A stretch of 42,950 bases of DNA from Clostridia bacterium. GTDB taxonomy: Bacteria > Bacillota > Clostridia > Oscillospirales > UBA644. The first letter of the stretch is position 1. Every line of letters starts with the position of its first letter. Below are positions 18,151-26,104 of the stretch, piece by piece. The position numbers and the translations under genes were made by a program. Location: positions 1 through 42,950 of the forward strand of contig JAGASR010000021.1 of the NCBI GenBank assembly GCA_017621705.1, in the 5' to 3' direction. The notes beneath the pieces are model-generated. The model was not told the origin of the DNA. It did not search any database and was given only the letters and a program-made list of their open reading frames with translations.

Positions 18151-19248
18151 TTATCTTTTGGAGTTCAATTCTTTTCTTTTTTGTCTTCTGACTTTATTTA
18201 TATGCCTTTCGAAATCACCGTTTGAGATCAGTTCTGCGAGAACATACTGAACACACGTCGGCACCGTACACGAATAAAAGCCGAGTTTTTCGTTGAATTT
18301 TGTGATAAGGTGCTTCGGCAGGACCATGTATCCTACACGCAAGGAAGGGGAGACCGTTTTCGAAAAAGTATTCATATAAATAACGTTATCGTCGGGCGAG
18401 AGCGAAAAGATCGTCTCTTCCGTCTTTTTCGAGACTGAAAATTCCGACTCAAAATCGTCTTCTATTATATATCTTCCGTCCTTTTTTGCCCAACGAATAT
18501 ATTCGTGACGTTTCGATGCCGATGCCGTGACACCGCTCGGGAAACTGCGATAGGGGGTGATGTGCAGAATATCCGCCGCCGTTTCGTTGAGAACAGCGCT
18601 GTTTATGCCGTCTGCCGAGAGCGGAAGCATTTCATATTTGACGCCGCTGATCTTATAGACCTGTTCTATTTTTTTATAGGACGGTGATTCTATGCCGTAG
18701 ATCATTTCTCTGCCCAGAAGATCCGCGATCAGTCCGTAAAGATATTCCGAGCCCGAACCGACGATTATCTGAGAGATATCGGCTTTTATTCCTCGGCTCC
18801 GTTCAAGATAATGGCGTATATTTTCTCTTAATTTCAAACAGCCCTCATTCGGAGAACGCTCAAATAATTCCGAACCATATTCGCTTATAGCTTTTCGCAT
18901 CGTCTTTGCCATTGTCGGAAAAGATACACTCTGATCCTCTTCCGGGTGCGGAATTCCCGTAAAAATATCGGTAGCAACTTCTTTTGAGGAACTCATAAAA
19001 CCGTCTTCCTGCCTGAAAATAACGATATATCCGCTGCGTTCCCGCGATTCGATATAGCCCTCGTCGCAAAGTAATCCGTATGCGTGTTCGACTGTTACCG
19101 TGCTTACGCCTGTTTCGCTTGCAGTCAACCTTTTTGACGGCAGCTTGCTCCCGTAGCCGTAAACACCGTTTATAATATCGTCTTTTACCTGCTTATATAA
19201 TTGCAGATATGCGGTCTCCTTTTTCGTTTGATCTATAAAATATTTCAT
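18151..19248 (-). CDS. pdxR: MocR/PdxR-type regulator (GntR HTH plus aminotransferase fold), probably C-terminally short
   Basis: Vitamin B6-sensing regulator. Residues about 1-75 are a winged GntR helix-turn-helix (YLQLYKQVKDDIINGVYGYG, LPSKRLTASETGVSTVTVEHAY). From about 110 follows a class I aminotransferase fold with the PLP pocket, including the DDFESEF motif and Lys in NTFSKTVSPSLRVGYM. At 365 residues it is 80-120 shorter than the usual 450-480. It ends in KRKELNSKR directly beside a palindromic repeat, so the C-terminal small domain seems missing. The start codon at 19248 abuts a 40-base element that is duplicated upstream of pdxK. Divergence from a B6 transporter gene and a pyridoxine kinase supports PdxR. 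A ligand-binding aminotransferase relative with another effector is the alternative. Confidence 0.85.
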   Translation of the reverse strand: MKYFIDQTKKETAYLQLYKQVKDDIINGVYGYGSKLPSKRLTASETGVSTVTVEHAYGLLCDEGYIESRERSGYIVIFRQEDGFMSSSKEVATDIFTGIPHPEEDQSVSFPTMAKTMRKAISEYGSELFERSPNEGCLKLRENIRHYLERSRGIKADISQIIVGSGSEYLYGLIADLLGREMIYGIESPSYKKIEQVYKISGVKYEMLPLSADGINSAVLNETAADILHITPYRSFPSGVTASASKRHEYIRWAKKDGRYIIEDDFESEFSVSKKTEETIFSLSPDDNVIYMNTFSKTVSPSLRVGYMVLPKHLITKFNEKLGFYSCTVPTCVQYVLAELISNGDFERHINKVRRQKRKELNSKR

Positions 19249-19328
19249 CTGGTTATATAAAATTCTCCGTTTTTGGTTATTTATATCTGATCAGAAATAT
19301 TATATACTATTTCGGTAAAAAAATCAAG
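19248..19328 (+). promoter_or_regulatory. PdxR-type operator and promoter, copy 1
   Basis: An 81-base segment with a near copy at 19894-19974; the first 40 bases are identical and 72 of 81 match. It contains two direct repeats, GGTTATATAA (19251) and GGTTATTTAT (19275), 24 bases apart. A -10 TATACT lies at 19303-19308 for the ECF gene, with no good -35, as expected of an activated promoter. Read on the minus strand, GGAGAA within it also serves as the likely ribosome binding site of the regulator gene. Confidence 0.75.
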
Positions 19329-19340
19329 AGGAGATTTAAT

Positions 19341-19871
19341 ATGAAACAAAAAAATATTAAGCAAACAACTCTGCGTATTTGTGTTACAGCAATGCTTATG
19401 GCTCTTAACGTAGCTATGAGTTCTTTTGGTGTTCCTGTACCCGGAGGACATCTTTATTTGAATGATATCGTTATTTGTACGGCATCCATTCTGCTTAATC
19501 CCTTTGATGCCTTTATTGTTGGAGGTATCGGTGCTTTTTTAGGTGACTTTTTTTTCTATCCTACCCCAATGTTTGTTTCTCTTGTAACGCACGGTATTCA
19601 GGCTGTTGTCATTTCTGTTTTCTCTAATTATTTTATGAAGAAACATCCTGTTATATCCTCAGGTATCGGGGTAACTATCGGTGCAATAATCATGGTTGTG
19701 GGCTATTCCCTCGGCAGAGCTTTTATTTACAGTACCGTTGAATATGCTATTTTAAAACTTCCGTATCAAATCTTGCAGGCTGTGGTCGGCGCGGTTTTCG
19801 GTATGATAATATGCTGGAAATTTAATTTGCATAAATTTTATCATAAGACAATTCTTGAAAAACACAGATAA
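19341..19871 (+). CDS. ECF transporter S component, probably for pyridoxine/pyridoxal
   Basis: Substrate-binding membrane subunit of an energy-coupling-factor vitamin importer. It has 176 residues and about six helices, with an N-terminal RICVTAMLMALNVAMSSFGVP helix that includes the alanine-rich face used to bind EcfT. The shared EcfA1A2T module is not in this window. The substrate is inferred from context: it lies between a PdxR-type regulator and a pyridoxine kinase, under a duplicated operator, as in PdxU-type systems. A strong GAGGAG ribosome binding site precedes the ATG. Confidence 0.85.
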   Translation: MKQKNIKQTTLRICVTAMLMALNVAMSSFGVPVPGGHLYLNDIVICTASILLNPFDAFIVGGIGAFLGDFFFYPTPMFVSLVTHGIQAVVISVFSNYFMKKHPVISSGIGVTIGAIIMVVGYSLGRAFIYSTVEYAILKLPYQILQAVVGAVFGMIICWKFNLHKFYHKTILEKHR

Positions 19872-19893
19872 AAGATATTTTTTGTATTTTATT

Positions 19894-19974
19894 TCTGGTT
19901 ATATAAAATTCTCCGTTTTTGGTTATTTATATCGAGTCAGAAATATTATATAATACTTTTATGAAAAAATCAAG
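19894..19974 (+). promoter_or_regulatory. PdxR-type operator and promoter, copy 2 (upstream of pdxK)
   Basis: Ungapped copy of 19248-19328. It keeps both GGTTAT direct repeats and has TATAAT at 19949-19954 in place of TATACT. It gives pdxK its own regulated promoter. Confidence 0.75.
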
Positions 19975-20004
19975 CAGTTTTTATTTTTAGTGAGGTATTT
20001 CTTA

Positions 20005-20844
20005 ATGGAAAGACAGAAAAGGGTCGCTGCGATCCACGATATTTCATGCTTCGGCAAATGTTCTTTAACCGTTGCCCTGCCCATCCTTTCCGCGGCAGGC
20101 ATTGAAACCAGCATTATTCCTACCGCGATCCTTTCTACACATACCGGCGGTTTTGAAAATTACACATACAGAGATCTTACCGACGATATTATGCCCATTG
20201 TAGATCATTGGAAAACTCTCGATCTTCATTTTGACGGTATTTACACAGGTTTTCTCGGCTCGTTCGAACAGATCGATGTTATGAAATCCGTATTTGACAA
20301 ACTTAAAAGCGAAGATACTTTGATTTTCGTTGATCCCGTAATGGCTGATAACGGCAAACTCTACGGTTTATTCTCCCCCGATTTCCCGAAAGGTATGGCT
20401 TCTCTTTGTGAAAAAGCCGATATCCTTATTCCCAATATAACGGAAGCTACGCTTCTTCTCGGTGAAGAATTCGTTGAAGGTCCCTATACTAAAGAATATA
20501 TTGAAGGTCTTCTTGCAAGACTTGCAGACCGCTTCTGCTCCAAGATCATTCTTACAGGCGTATACTTCGACGATAAGGCTCTCGGTGCTGCTTCATACGA
20601 TGCTTCTACGGGTGAGATTAATTATTCTTTCTCCGACCGTATCGACGGCTACTATCACGGAACGGGCGATGTCTTCGGAAGCGCAGTTCTCGCAGGCATT
20701 ATGAACGGAAAATCTCTCGCAGATTCCGTGGCTCTTGCTGTTTCGTACACATATCATTCCATTGAGCGTACAAAAAATGCCGGCACAGATATCCGTTTCG
20801 GTGTTGATTTTGAGCGCGGAACAAAAGAACTTATAGCTGAATAA
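20005..20844 (+). CDS. pdxK: Pyridoxine/pyridoxamine/pyridoxal kinase
   Basis: Phosphorylates imported B6 vitamers to their 5'-phosphates with ATP, in the cytosol. The 279-residue ribokinase-fold protein has the PdxK/PdxY start RVAAIHDISCFGKCSLTVALPILSAAG, followed by TAILSTHTGGF. The central VDPVMADNGKLY and PNITEATLLLGE are also present, and a GTGDVFGSAVLAG anion-hole motif carries the catalytic Asp. The ATG at 20005 is preferred over the GTG at 19990, because GTGAGGT at 19990-19996 is the ribosome binding site. It has its own copy of the PdxR-type promoter and is followed by a terminator. Confidence 0.93.
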   Translation: MERQKRVAAIHDISCFGKCSLTVALPILSAAGIETSIIPTAILSTHTGGFENYTYRDLTDDIMPIVDHWKTLDLHFDGIYTGFLGSFEQIDVMKSVFDKLKSEDTLIFVDPVMADNGKLYGLFSPDFPKGMASLCEKADILIPNITEATLLLGEEFVEGPYTKEYIEGLLARLADRFCSKIILTGVYFDDKALGAASYDASTGEINYSFSDRIDGYYHGTGDVFGSAVLAGIMNGKSLADSVALAVSYTYHSIERTKNAGTDIRFGVDFERGTKELIAE

Positions 20845-20861
20845 TCTGATTTCTAGAATCA

Positions 20862-20898
20862 AAGACGACGTTCATTTTTATGCTCGTCGTCTTTTTTA
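20862..20898 (+). terminator. Terminator after pdxK
   Basis: A 9-base-pair stem AAGACGACG (20862-20870) / CGTCGTCTT (20885-20893) followed by a T-run. Confidence 0.88.
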
Positions 20899-20910
20899 TT
20901 TATGACTGAA

Positions 20911-20950
20911 CTGATTTAGTCTTGACGAAATCAGATTAGTGTGCTATAAT
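20911..20950 (+). promoter_or_regulatory. Promoter and candidate ArsR operator
   Basis: TTGACG (20922-20927) and TATAAT (20945-20950) are 17 bases apart. The inverted repeat CTGATTT (20911-20917) / AAATCAG (20928-20934) brackets the -35, a typical place for ArsR repression. An AGGAGG ribosome binding site follows. Confidence 0.75.
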
Positions 20951-20980
20951 ATGGAAAATGATTTTACAGGAGGACGGTCT

Positions 20981-21337
20981 ATGGATGAAAAAATCCTTAA
21001 AGCGTTGTTTGAGCCGAAAAGATTTCTTCTCGTTCAGCTGATGGCGGAACGGAGCTACTGTGTCCGTGCGCTTGCGAGAAAGAGCTATCTTTCGGAATCC
21101 GCCGTGTCTCAGCATCTGAAAACGCTGCGCGAGGCTGGGCTTGTTTACGGCGTCAAAAAGGGTTATTATACTCATTACGGTCTGGATAAAGATGCTCTCG
21201 ACCGTGTGATCGAAGAACTTCAATCGATACGCAATACAGAGCGCAAACCTTGCGACGGCCCGTATTACGGTTGCTCCGAGTCTGAATATTTAAGATGCAA
21301 AGCATATATTCCGCCGGAAAAAAGAGGAAAGGAATAA
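20981..21337 (+). CDS. ArsR family transcriptional regulator
   Basis: A 118-residue winged-helix repressor. The recognition region is ALARKSYLSESAVSQHLKTLREAGLVYGVKKGYYTHYGL. The C-terminus has three cysteines (CDGPYYGCSESEYLRC) that could bind a metal or act as a thiol switch; the classical ArsR ELCVCDL helix motif is absent. The start at 20981 follows a perfect AGGAGG; an upstream GTG in frame (20939) is disfavoured because it overlaps the promoter -10. It is six bases before an ABC exporter gene, which it probably represses. Confidence 0.88.
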   Translation: MDEKILKALFEPKRFLLVQLMAERSYCVRALARKSYLSESAVSQHLKTLREAGLVYGVKKGYYTHYGLDKDALDRVIEELQSIRNTERKPCDGPYYGCSESEYLRCKAYIPPEKRGKE

Positions 21338-21343
21338 TAAAAA

Positions 21344-23077
21344 ATGTTAAGGCGTTTTATCAGTTACTATAAACCGCATAAAAAGATGCTTGCAATGGAT
21401 ATGCTCGCATCCCTGCTCATCTCCGTTATCGGTATGGTTTATCCTATCGTAACGAACAAAATGTTAAACGAATATATCCCCGAAAAGATGTATTCAACGA
21501 TCGTCATTTCAGGTTTGGTCGTTTTGGGACTTTACGTTCTTCGTATGTGGCTTCGTTATTTCGTCCAGTATTACGGTCACGTCATCGGTGTAAAAATGCA
21601 GTCTCAGATGCGTATCGACCTTTTTGATCATCTTCAGAAACTTCCGTTCGGTTTTTACGATAATAACGAAACGGGTAAGATCATGACCCGTATAACCAGT
21701 GACCTTTTTGAGGTCTGCGAACTTGCGCATCACGGTCCCGAAAACCTGCTCATAAGCGCAGTTATGATCGTTCTCTCGTTCTGCTATCTTCTTAGTATCG
21801 ACTGGATTCTCACTCTTATCGTTTTTGCGTGCGTTCCCATTCTCGTTGTGGTTACCATGCATTACCGCAAGGCGATGAACAAAGCGTTTGACGACAGACG
21901 TAAAAGCAACGCGACCATCAATGCCGCAGTTGAAAGCAGTATTACCGGTATCCGTGTAACAAAAGCTTACACCAACTCCGCACGGGAAGTCGAGAAATTC
22001 AGAAAAGGCGACGATGAGTTTGTAAGGGCTTCGGACAGCGCATATAATGCAATGGCAAAATTCCATGCTTCCACTTCTTTCGTTTCCGATGTTTTTAACG
22101 TTTTCATTCTTATCGCAGGCGGTCTGTTCCTTTATTCCGGCAGAATTTCTTTCGGCGATTATTCAACATTCATCGTCTCCGTTAACCTTTTTATCAACCC
22201 CGTCAACACTCTTATCGGCTTTATGGAACAGTTCCAGAACGGTGTCAGCGGCTTTAAACGTTTCGTTGAGATCATGGAAGAAAAGCCCGAAGTCGATGCG
22301 ATCGATGCGGAAGAACTCGAAAATGTTGAAGGTGTTATCGAATTCAAAAATGTTACTTATTCCTACGATCTGACTAAAGAAGTTCTTCATAACGTCGACC
22401 TTCGCCTCGAAAAAGGCAGAAAACTTGCTCTCGTCGGTCCTTCGGGCGGCGGTAAAACAACTCTTTGCCACCTTCTTCCCAATTTCTATAAACTCGGTGA
22501 AGAAAACGGTTCAATATTCATTGACGGCAAGGATATCCGCAGTCTTACGCTCGAATCTGTCCGCCGTAATATTGGTATCGTTCAGCAGGATGTTTTCCTT
22601 TTTGTAGGAACTATCCGCGAAAATATCCTTTACGGCAGACCCGATGCCACCGATGAAGAAGTTTACGAAGCGGCTCGCCGCGCAAATATTCATGATTACG
22701 TCATGACTCTCGAAAAAGGTTACGATACCGAGATCGGCGAACGCGGCGTCAAGCTTTCGGGTGGTCAGAAACAGAGACTCAGTATTGCCCGTGTCTTCTT
22801 AAAAGACCCTGCGATCCTTATTCTTGACGAAGCAACCAGCGCTCTTGACAATACGACCGAAGTTCTCATTCAGCAGGCTCTTGATGAGCTTTGTAAAGGC
22901 AGGACAACGCTTGTTGTCGCGCACCGTCTTTCAACTATCAGAAACGCAGATGAAATTGCTGTTGTAATGAACGGTCTTATTACCGAACGCGGAACTCATG
23001 AAGAGCTCATGGCTGCAGGCGGAACGTATAAAGATCTCTATTCTCTTCAGTTCAGAGATAACGATCTTGTTGAATAA
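21344..23077 (+). CDS. ABC transporter, fused permease and ATPase (exporter type)
   Basis: A 577-residue half-transporter that would act as a homodimer or with an unseen partner. Six membrane helices fill residues about 15-300. The ATPase domain has Walker A GPSGGGKTT, signature LSGGQKQR, Walker B ILILDEATSALD and the switch His in VVAHRLST. An AAAGGA ribosome binding site lies within the end of the ArsR gene, so the two are one operon. Probable drug, peptide or lipid exporter; no substrate is indicated. Confidence 0.92.
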   Translation: MLRRFISYYKPHKKMLAMDMLASLLISVIGMVYPIVTNKMLNEYIPEKMYSTIVISGLVVLGLYVLRMWLRYFVQYYGHVIGVKMQSQMRIDLFDHLQKLPFGFYDNNETGKIMTRITSDLFEVCELAHHGPENLLISAVMIVLSFCYLLSIDWILTLIVFACVPILVVVTMHYRKAMNKAFDDRRKSNATINAAVESSITGIRVTKAYTNSAREVEKFRKGDDEFVRASDSAYNAMAKFHASTSFVSDVFNVFILIAGGLFLYSGRISFGDYSTFIVSVNLFINPVNTLIGFMEQFQNGVSGFKRFVEIMEEKPEVDAIDAEELENVEGVIEFKNVTYSYDLTKEVLHNVDLRLEKGRKLALVGPSGGGKTTLCHLLPNFYKLGEENGSIFIDGKDIRSLTLESVRRNIGIVQQDVFLFVGTIRENILYGRPDATDEEVYEAARRANIHDYVMTLEKGYDTEIGERGVKLSGGQKQRLSIARVFLKDPAILILDEATSALDNTTEVLIQQALDELCKGRTTLVVAHRLSTIRNADEIAVVMNGLITERGTHEELMAAGGTYKDLYSLQFRDNDLVE

Positions 23078-23093
23078 CAGGTTGAATAAAATT

Positions 23094-23128
23094 AAGAGAA
23101 CCGATCCGTAGGGGTCGGTTCTCTTTGT
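23094..23128 (+). terminator. Terminator between the ABC gene and the convergent lipoprotein gene
   Basis: A 14-base-pair stem AAGAGAACCGATCC (23094-23107) / GGGTCGGTTCTCTT (23112-23125) with a four-base loop, suitable for both directions. Confidence 0.85.
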
Positions 23129-23145
23129 AATTGAGAACTGTTGGA

Positions 23146-24576
23146 TTATTCTCCGAAAAGTACATCGTAAGCTTCCATCGTGGGCTCAACATAATCTGTA
23201 AAGCAGGATTCAACAACGGTTGACTGCTCTTCGAGAAGTTCGCTGATAGCTTTTTCCGTTGTGCATATCTGCGAGGGAATTTCACGGTTCTTAAAACCTG
23301 TTGTATAGTCGTAGTTGTAATATGAATTTTCGAAAAGATCAAAGAATGCATCGGCATCTCTTTCGTCAAAGAAATAGTTTCTGGACATATATTCTTTGAT
23401 ATCGTCCTTTGTTTCGTAACCCGGGAGCGGTTCGTATATTTCGTTTACAACAAGAGCCGCAGCGTCCACGTTGTCGCTCGTTATCGGGAACGATATAGCA
23501 TAATACATCGTGTGGTGATAACTCATAACGTGGTCGGGATCAACGTCGGGACCGGTAGGGGTGGGAAGGATCGCAAAGTTATCGAGTTTCATTGCTACTT
23601 CACCGTAAACACCGAAAATGAAGTGTGTCGGCAGGAATGCGTAAGTACCCATTTCGTTTACGAAGTTCGAGGTTACCGTTTCGGAAAGATAAACTTCTTC
23701 TCTGCTGACGGTATGTTTGTATGCACCGTACCAGACTTCTCTTATTTCTTCAAGAGCGCGGAAACCTGCGTCTGTGTAATAACCGCAGATCAGTTCGCCG
23801 TCAGCGTTGACATCCGCAAACTTCGCACCGTTTGAAAGAAGAATCATCGATGCGAAATAGGGGTAGGACGTTACAAGACCGTAGGACTTTACTTCGGAAC
23901 CTTCAACGATAGTGTTTTTATCAAGCTCTGTGTTGAAAATATCCCAGGTCCAGGTTTTTGCTTCAACAAGTTCTCTGGGGTTTTGCGCGCCGTTGGTCAT
24001 GATAAGATCAACGTTTGCAACGAGCGGATAGCCGAAAGAAGTGTAGTTCTGCTCGGGCCATGCGTTGGGGGTAAGACCGTAAACGTCATCTTTGTAGAAC
24101 ATTGATTCGAGGATCTGCGGAGAACCCCATTTTTCTGAATCTCTGTAGTCGATATAATCGGAAAGTCTGCTTATACCGGTAAGAAGACCTGTCTTACACC
24201 AGCTGAAATAGTTAAATGATGGGCTGAGGAATATATCCGAGAATTTCATTCCACCTGCTGTCATGTTTACGAGATCGGCGGTTTCGGTCGTCATTTTGAG
24301 TTTGAAATTGTATTTTTCTTCAAGATCTTTAACTCTCTTCATTGCAAGGTCACTGAATTCGGTCTCAAGAACGTATCCGAGGTAGTTGTCCGAAAGGCCG
24401 ATACCGCCGTTACCGCTGTCGAGATTTATTCTGTAAAGCAATTCGATACCGTCAAGGTCTGCAACACCGTCACCCTGAGAGGCAAAGTTGATGTCGAATT
24501 CTTCGGGTGCCTCCGCGCATCCTGCAAAAATCGAAAGGATAAGCACGAGAACCAGTAATTTGCATACGTTTTTCAT
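23146..24576 (-). CDS. Extracellular solute-binding lipoprotein, orphan
   Basis: A 476-residue ABC-type binding protein. It starts at 24576 with MKNVCKLLVLVLILSIFAGC, a signal peptide ending in a lipobox Cys; GGGAGA is the ribosome binding site. The ORF extends 20 codons upstream without support. The body is of the family 1 sugar- or peptide-binding type, with ...SEKWGSPQILESMFYKDDVYGLTP. It is paralogous to the gene ending at 26105. No permease or ATPase gene is adjacent, so its transporter must be encoded elsewhere, or it serves as a receptor. Substrate unknown. Confidence 0.85.
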   Translation of the reverse strand: MKNVCKLLVLVLILSIFAGCAEAPEEFDINFASQGDGVADLDGIELLYRINLDSGNGGIGLSDNYLGYVLETEFSDLAMKRVKDLEEKYNFKLKMTTETADLVNMTAGGMKFSDIFLSPSFNYFSWCKTGLLTGISRLSDYIDYRDSEKWGSPQILESMFYKDDVYGLTPNAWPEQNYTSFGYPLVANVDLIMTNGAQNPRELVEAKTWTWDIFNTELDKNTIVEGSEVKSYGLVTSYPYFASMILLSNGAKFADVNADGELICGYYTDAGFRALEEIREVWYGAYKHTVSREEVYLSETVTSNFVNEMGTYAFLPTHFIFGVYGEVAMKLDNFAILPTPTGPDVDPDHVMSYHHTMYYAISFPITSDNVDAAALVVNEIYEPLPGYETKDDIKEYMSRNYFFDERDADAFFDLFENSYYNYDYTTGFKNREIPSQICTTEKAISELLEEQSTVVESCFTDYVEPTMEAYDVLFGE

Positions 24577-24736
24577 AATACGCTCTCCCTTAAACGCAAA
24601 TCCGTCATTGAAATTTGTTTTATGGTGAATTTGCATAATTTATTTGTAAAATATCCTATTTTTTATATTTTACTACTATATTATATACTTTTTTACATAA
24701 TAATACTTATATAATCGTATTATGATATTTAAATAT

Positions 24737-24770
24737 AAGAACGACGGGCTTTTTACGGTCCGCCGTTCTT
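24737..24770 (-). terminator. Terminator of the LytTR/LiaF-like operon
   Basis: An 11-base stem, AAGAACGACGG (24737-24747) with CCGCCGTTCTT (24760-24770). It pairs fully, using one G-U, only in the minus-strand transcript, where it follows the LiaF-like stop. Confidence 0.7.
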
Positions 24771-24795
24771 TGGGGGTTGGAGGATTATTCGTTTT

Positions 24796-25482
24796 TCATG
24801 TGCGTCTTATCTGGATATGACCGAGATTGTTTTCGCCGGTAATACGGATTTTCGGTCCGTATGCTTCTCCGTTGCCTGCCTGGGTCGTATGACCGAGATT
24901 ATTCTCAATATTCATTTCGATTCTCCATGATGACGGAACATTTATATTCACGCTTCCGAGGTTGTTTTCGATTTTAAGCGTTCCTTCTCCGTTATATTGA
25001 TCGATATTTTCGAAATGCACATTATATGCGCCGAGATTATTTTCAATCACTCTTATCGAGGAAAAATCGGAACTGTCTATGTACTCTACCGAATTGCCGA
25101 AGTTCCCGTGGTCGCTTCTTCCGTTGATTACAAATCTGAAGTTGCCGCTGATCATACCAACGCCGATCGAAATTATGATCGCGCACAGAAGTAAAAGCCA
25201 GTTGGAAATGATATTTTCGTTTTCGAGACCGTATACGGCAGCTACATTCCGTTCAAACAGCATAAATATGAACGAAAGCGGAATGAATATCGAAGCGATC
25301 TTGCCTTTGACCAGCCTTGTGATGATGAAGTATAAAAGTCCGAGCCCGATCGCTACTCTGAACAGGGAGATCTCTCCCAGAATTCCCGAGATCGGGGCAA
25401 GTATTCCGACCGCGTCCAGTATCAGCAGGACCGCAACGACGATCAATATTATGCCCCAGAATATTTTACTTGATTTTATCAT
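24796..25482 (-). CDS. LiaF-like membrane protein with ENNLG repeat domain
   Basis: A 228-residue protein with four hydrophobic segments in residues about 8-115 (IFWGIILIVVAVLLILDAVG first). They are followed by a beta-rich cell-wall-active/LiaF-type domain. The C-terminal half carries four spaced copies of ENNLG (IENNLGAYNV, IENNLGSVNI, IENNLGHTTQ, GENNLGHIQI), the regular rungs of a beta-solenoid. It overlaps the LytTR gene by four bases. LiaF relatives repress envelope-stress signalling; here the partner is a LytTR regulator, so it may inhibit or anchor that protein. Confidence 0.82.
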   Translation of the reverse strand: MIKSSKIFWGIILIVVAVLLILDAVGILAPISGILGEISLFRVAIGLGLLYFIITRLVKGKIASIFIPLSFIFMLFERNVAAVYGLENENIISNWLLLLCAIIISIGVGMISGNFRFVINGRSDHGNFGNSVEYIDSSDFSSIRVIENNLGAYNVHFENIDQYNGEGTLKIENNLGSVNINVPSSWRIEMNIENNLGHTTQAGNGEAYGPKIRITGENNLGHIQIRRT

Positions 25483-25931
25483 AATCTTATCTCCTCTATC
25501 TTGTCACGTAATAATTTGTAGTAACCTCTTGAAAAATAAACTTTCTTTTCGCTGCCCTTGAAACCAATTTCGCCGTTTCCCGTAAGCTCCCTTCGAAGTG
25601 AACTTATCATTTTTATATTCGCTATCGCGGATTTTGAGATGCGTATAAAATATGACGGCATGATATTTTCTATTTCGAACAGACGGTAGGTCGATAAATA
25701 CATTCCGTCTTTTGTATGCGCGTATATTTTACCGTCGTTCGTCTCGAAAAAGAGGATATCGTTTTTGCTTATGTAATATTCCGTGTTTGCAATATACAGC
25801 GGCAGTTCGCCTCGGCTTTTGAGTGCGTTTTCGATGAGCGATTCGAGCAGTATAATTTTATCCGTTCTTTCTTTGCACCGTATTACGATCTCTTCGTCGC
25901 CGTCAGGTACTGTCTCCGTCCGTATTTTCAC
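25479..25931 (-). CDS. LytTR family DNA-binding regulator
   Basis: A 150-residue protein that starts at GTG (25931) behind AAGGAG. The LytTR domain fills the C-terminal two thirds (ISKNDILFFETNDGKIYAHTKDGMYLSTYRLFEIENIMPSYFIRI, then SAIANIKMISSLRR). There is no receiver domain, so activity is controlled in some other way, perhaps by the co-encoded membrane protein. Upstream of its promoter are two direct repeats, ACAGGTAGAT, 21 bases apart, which suits a LytTR dimer and suggests autoregulation. Confidence 0.9.
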   Translation of the reverse strand: MKIRTETVPDGDEEIVIRCKERTDKIILLESLIENALKSRGELPLYIANTEYYISKNDILFFETNDGKIYAHTKDGMYLSTYRLFEIENIMPSYFIRISKSAIANIKMISSLRRELTGNGEIGFKGSEKKVYFSRGYYKLLRDKIEEIRL

Positions 25932-25973
25932 TGCGATCTTCTCCTTCCCCGAACTGTTTTTCTTTATGTTTAC

Positions 25974-26002
25974 ATTATATCAGAAATATTTTTATTTGTA
26001 AA
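25974..26002 (-). promoter_or_regulatory. Promoter of the LytTR/LiaF-like operon
   Basis: On the minus strand TTTACA (25997-26002) and TATAAT (25974-25979) are 17 bases apart, with extended -10 TGA. Confidence 0.75.
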
Positions 26003-26015
26003 TATCTTTTTGCCA

Positions 26016-26046
26016 ACAGGTAGATCCGAAGCCCTGACAGGTAGAT
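26016..26046 (-). promoter_or_regulatory. LytTR binding site: two direct repeats
   Basis: ACAGGTAGAT occurs at 26016-26025 and 26037-26046 (plus strand), a period of 21 bases or two helical turns, starting 14 bases upstream of the -35. This is the known spacing of LytTR sites. Confidence 0.7.
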
Positions 26047-26061
26047 TTTTCGGCTTAACGT

Positions 26062-26098
26062 AAAATTATGCGGATACGTTTTTGCTGTACCCGCATAA
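26062..26098 (-). terminator. Terminator of the second solute-binding protein gene
   Basis: A 12-base stem, TTATGCGGATAC (26066-26077) with GTACCCGCATAA (26087-26098), with one wobble or mismatch, followed on the minus strand by TTTT. Confidence 0.75.
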
Positions 26099-26104
26099 TA
26101 GCAT

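Noticed and set aside
18061..18170. A continuation of the MocR-type gene in another frame past its stop
   Set aside because: One minus-strand frame stays open for about 45 codons, but its translation does not resemble the expected aminotransferase C-terminus and runs into the repeat block, so a simple frameshift was not supported.
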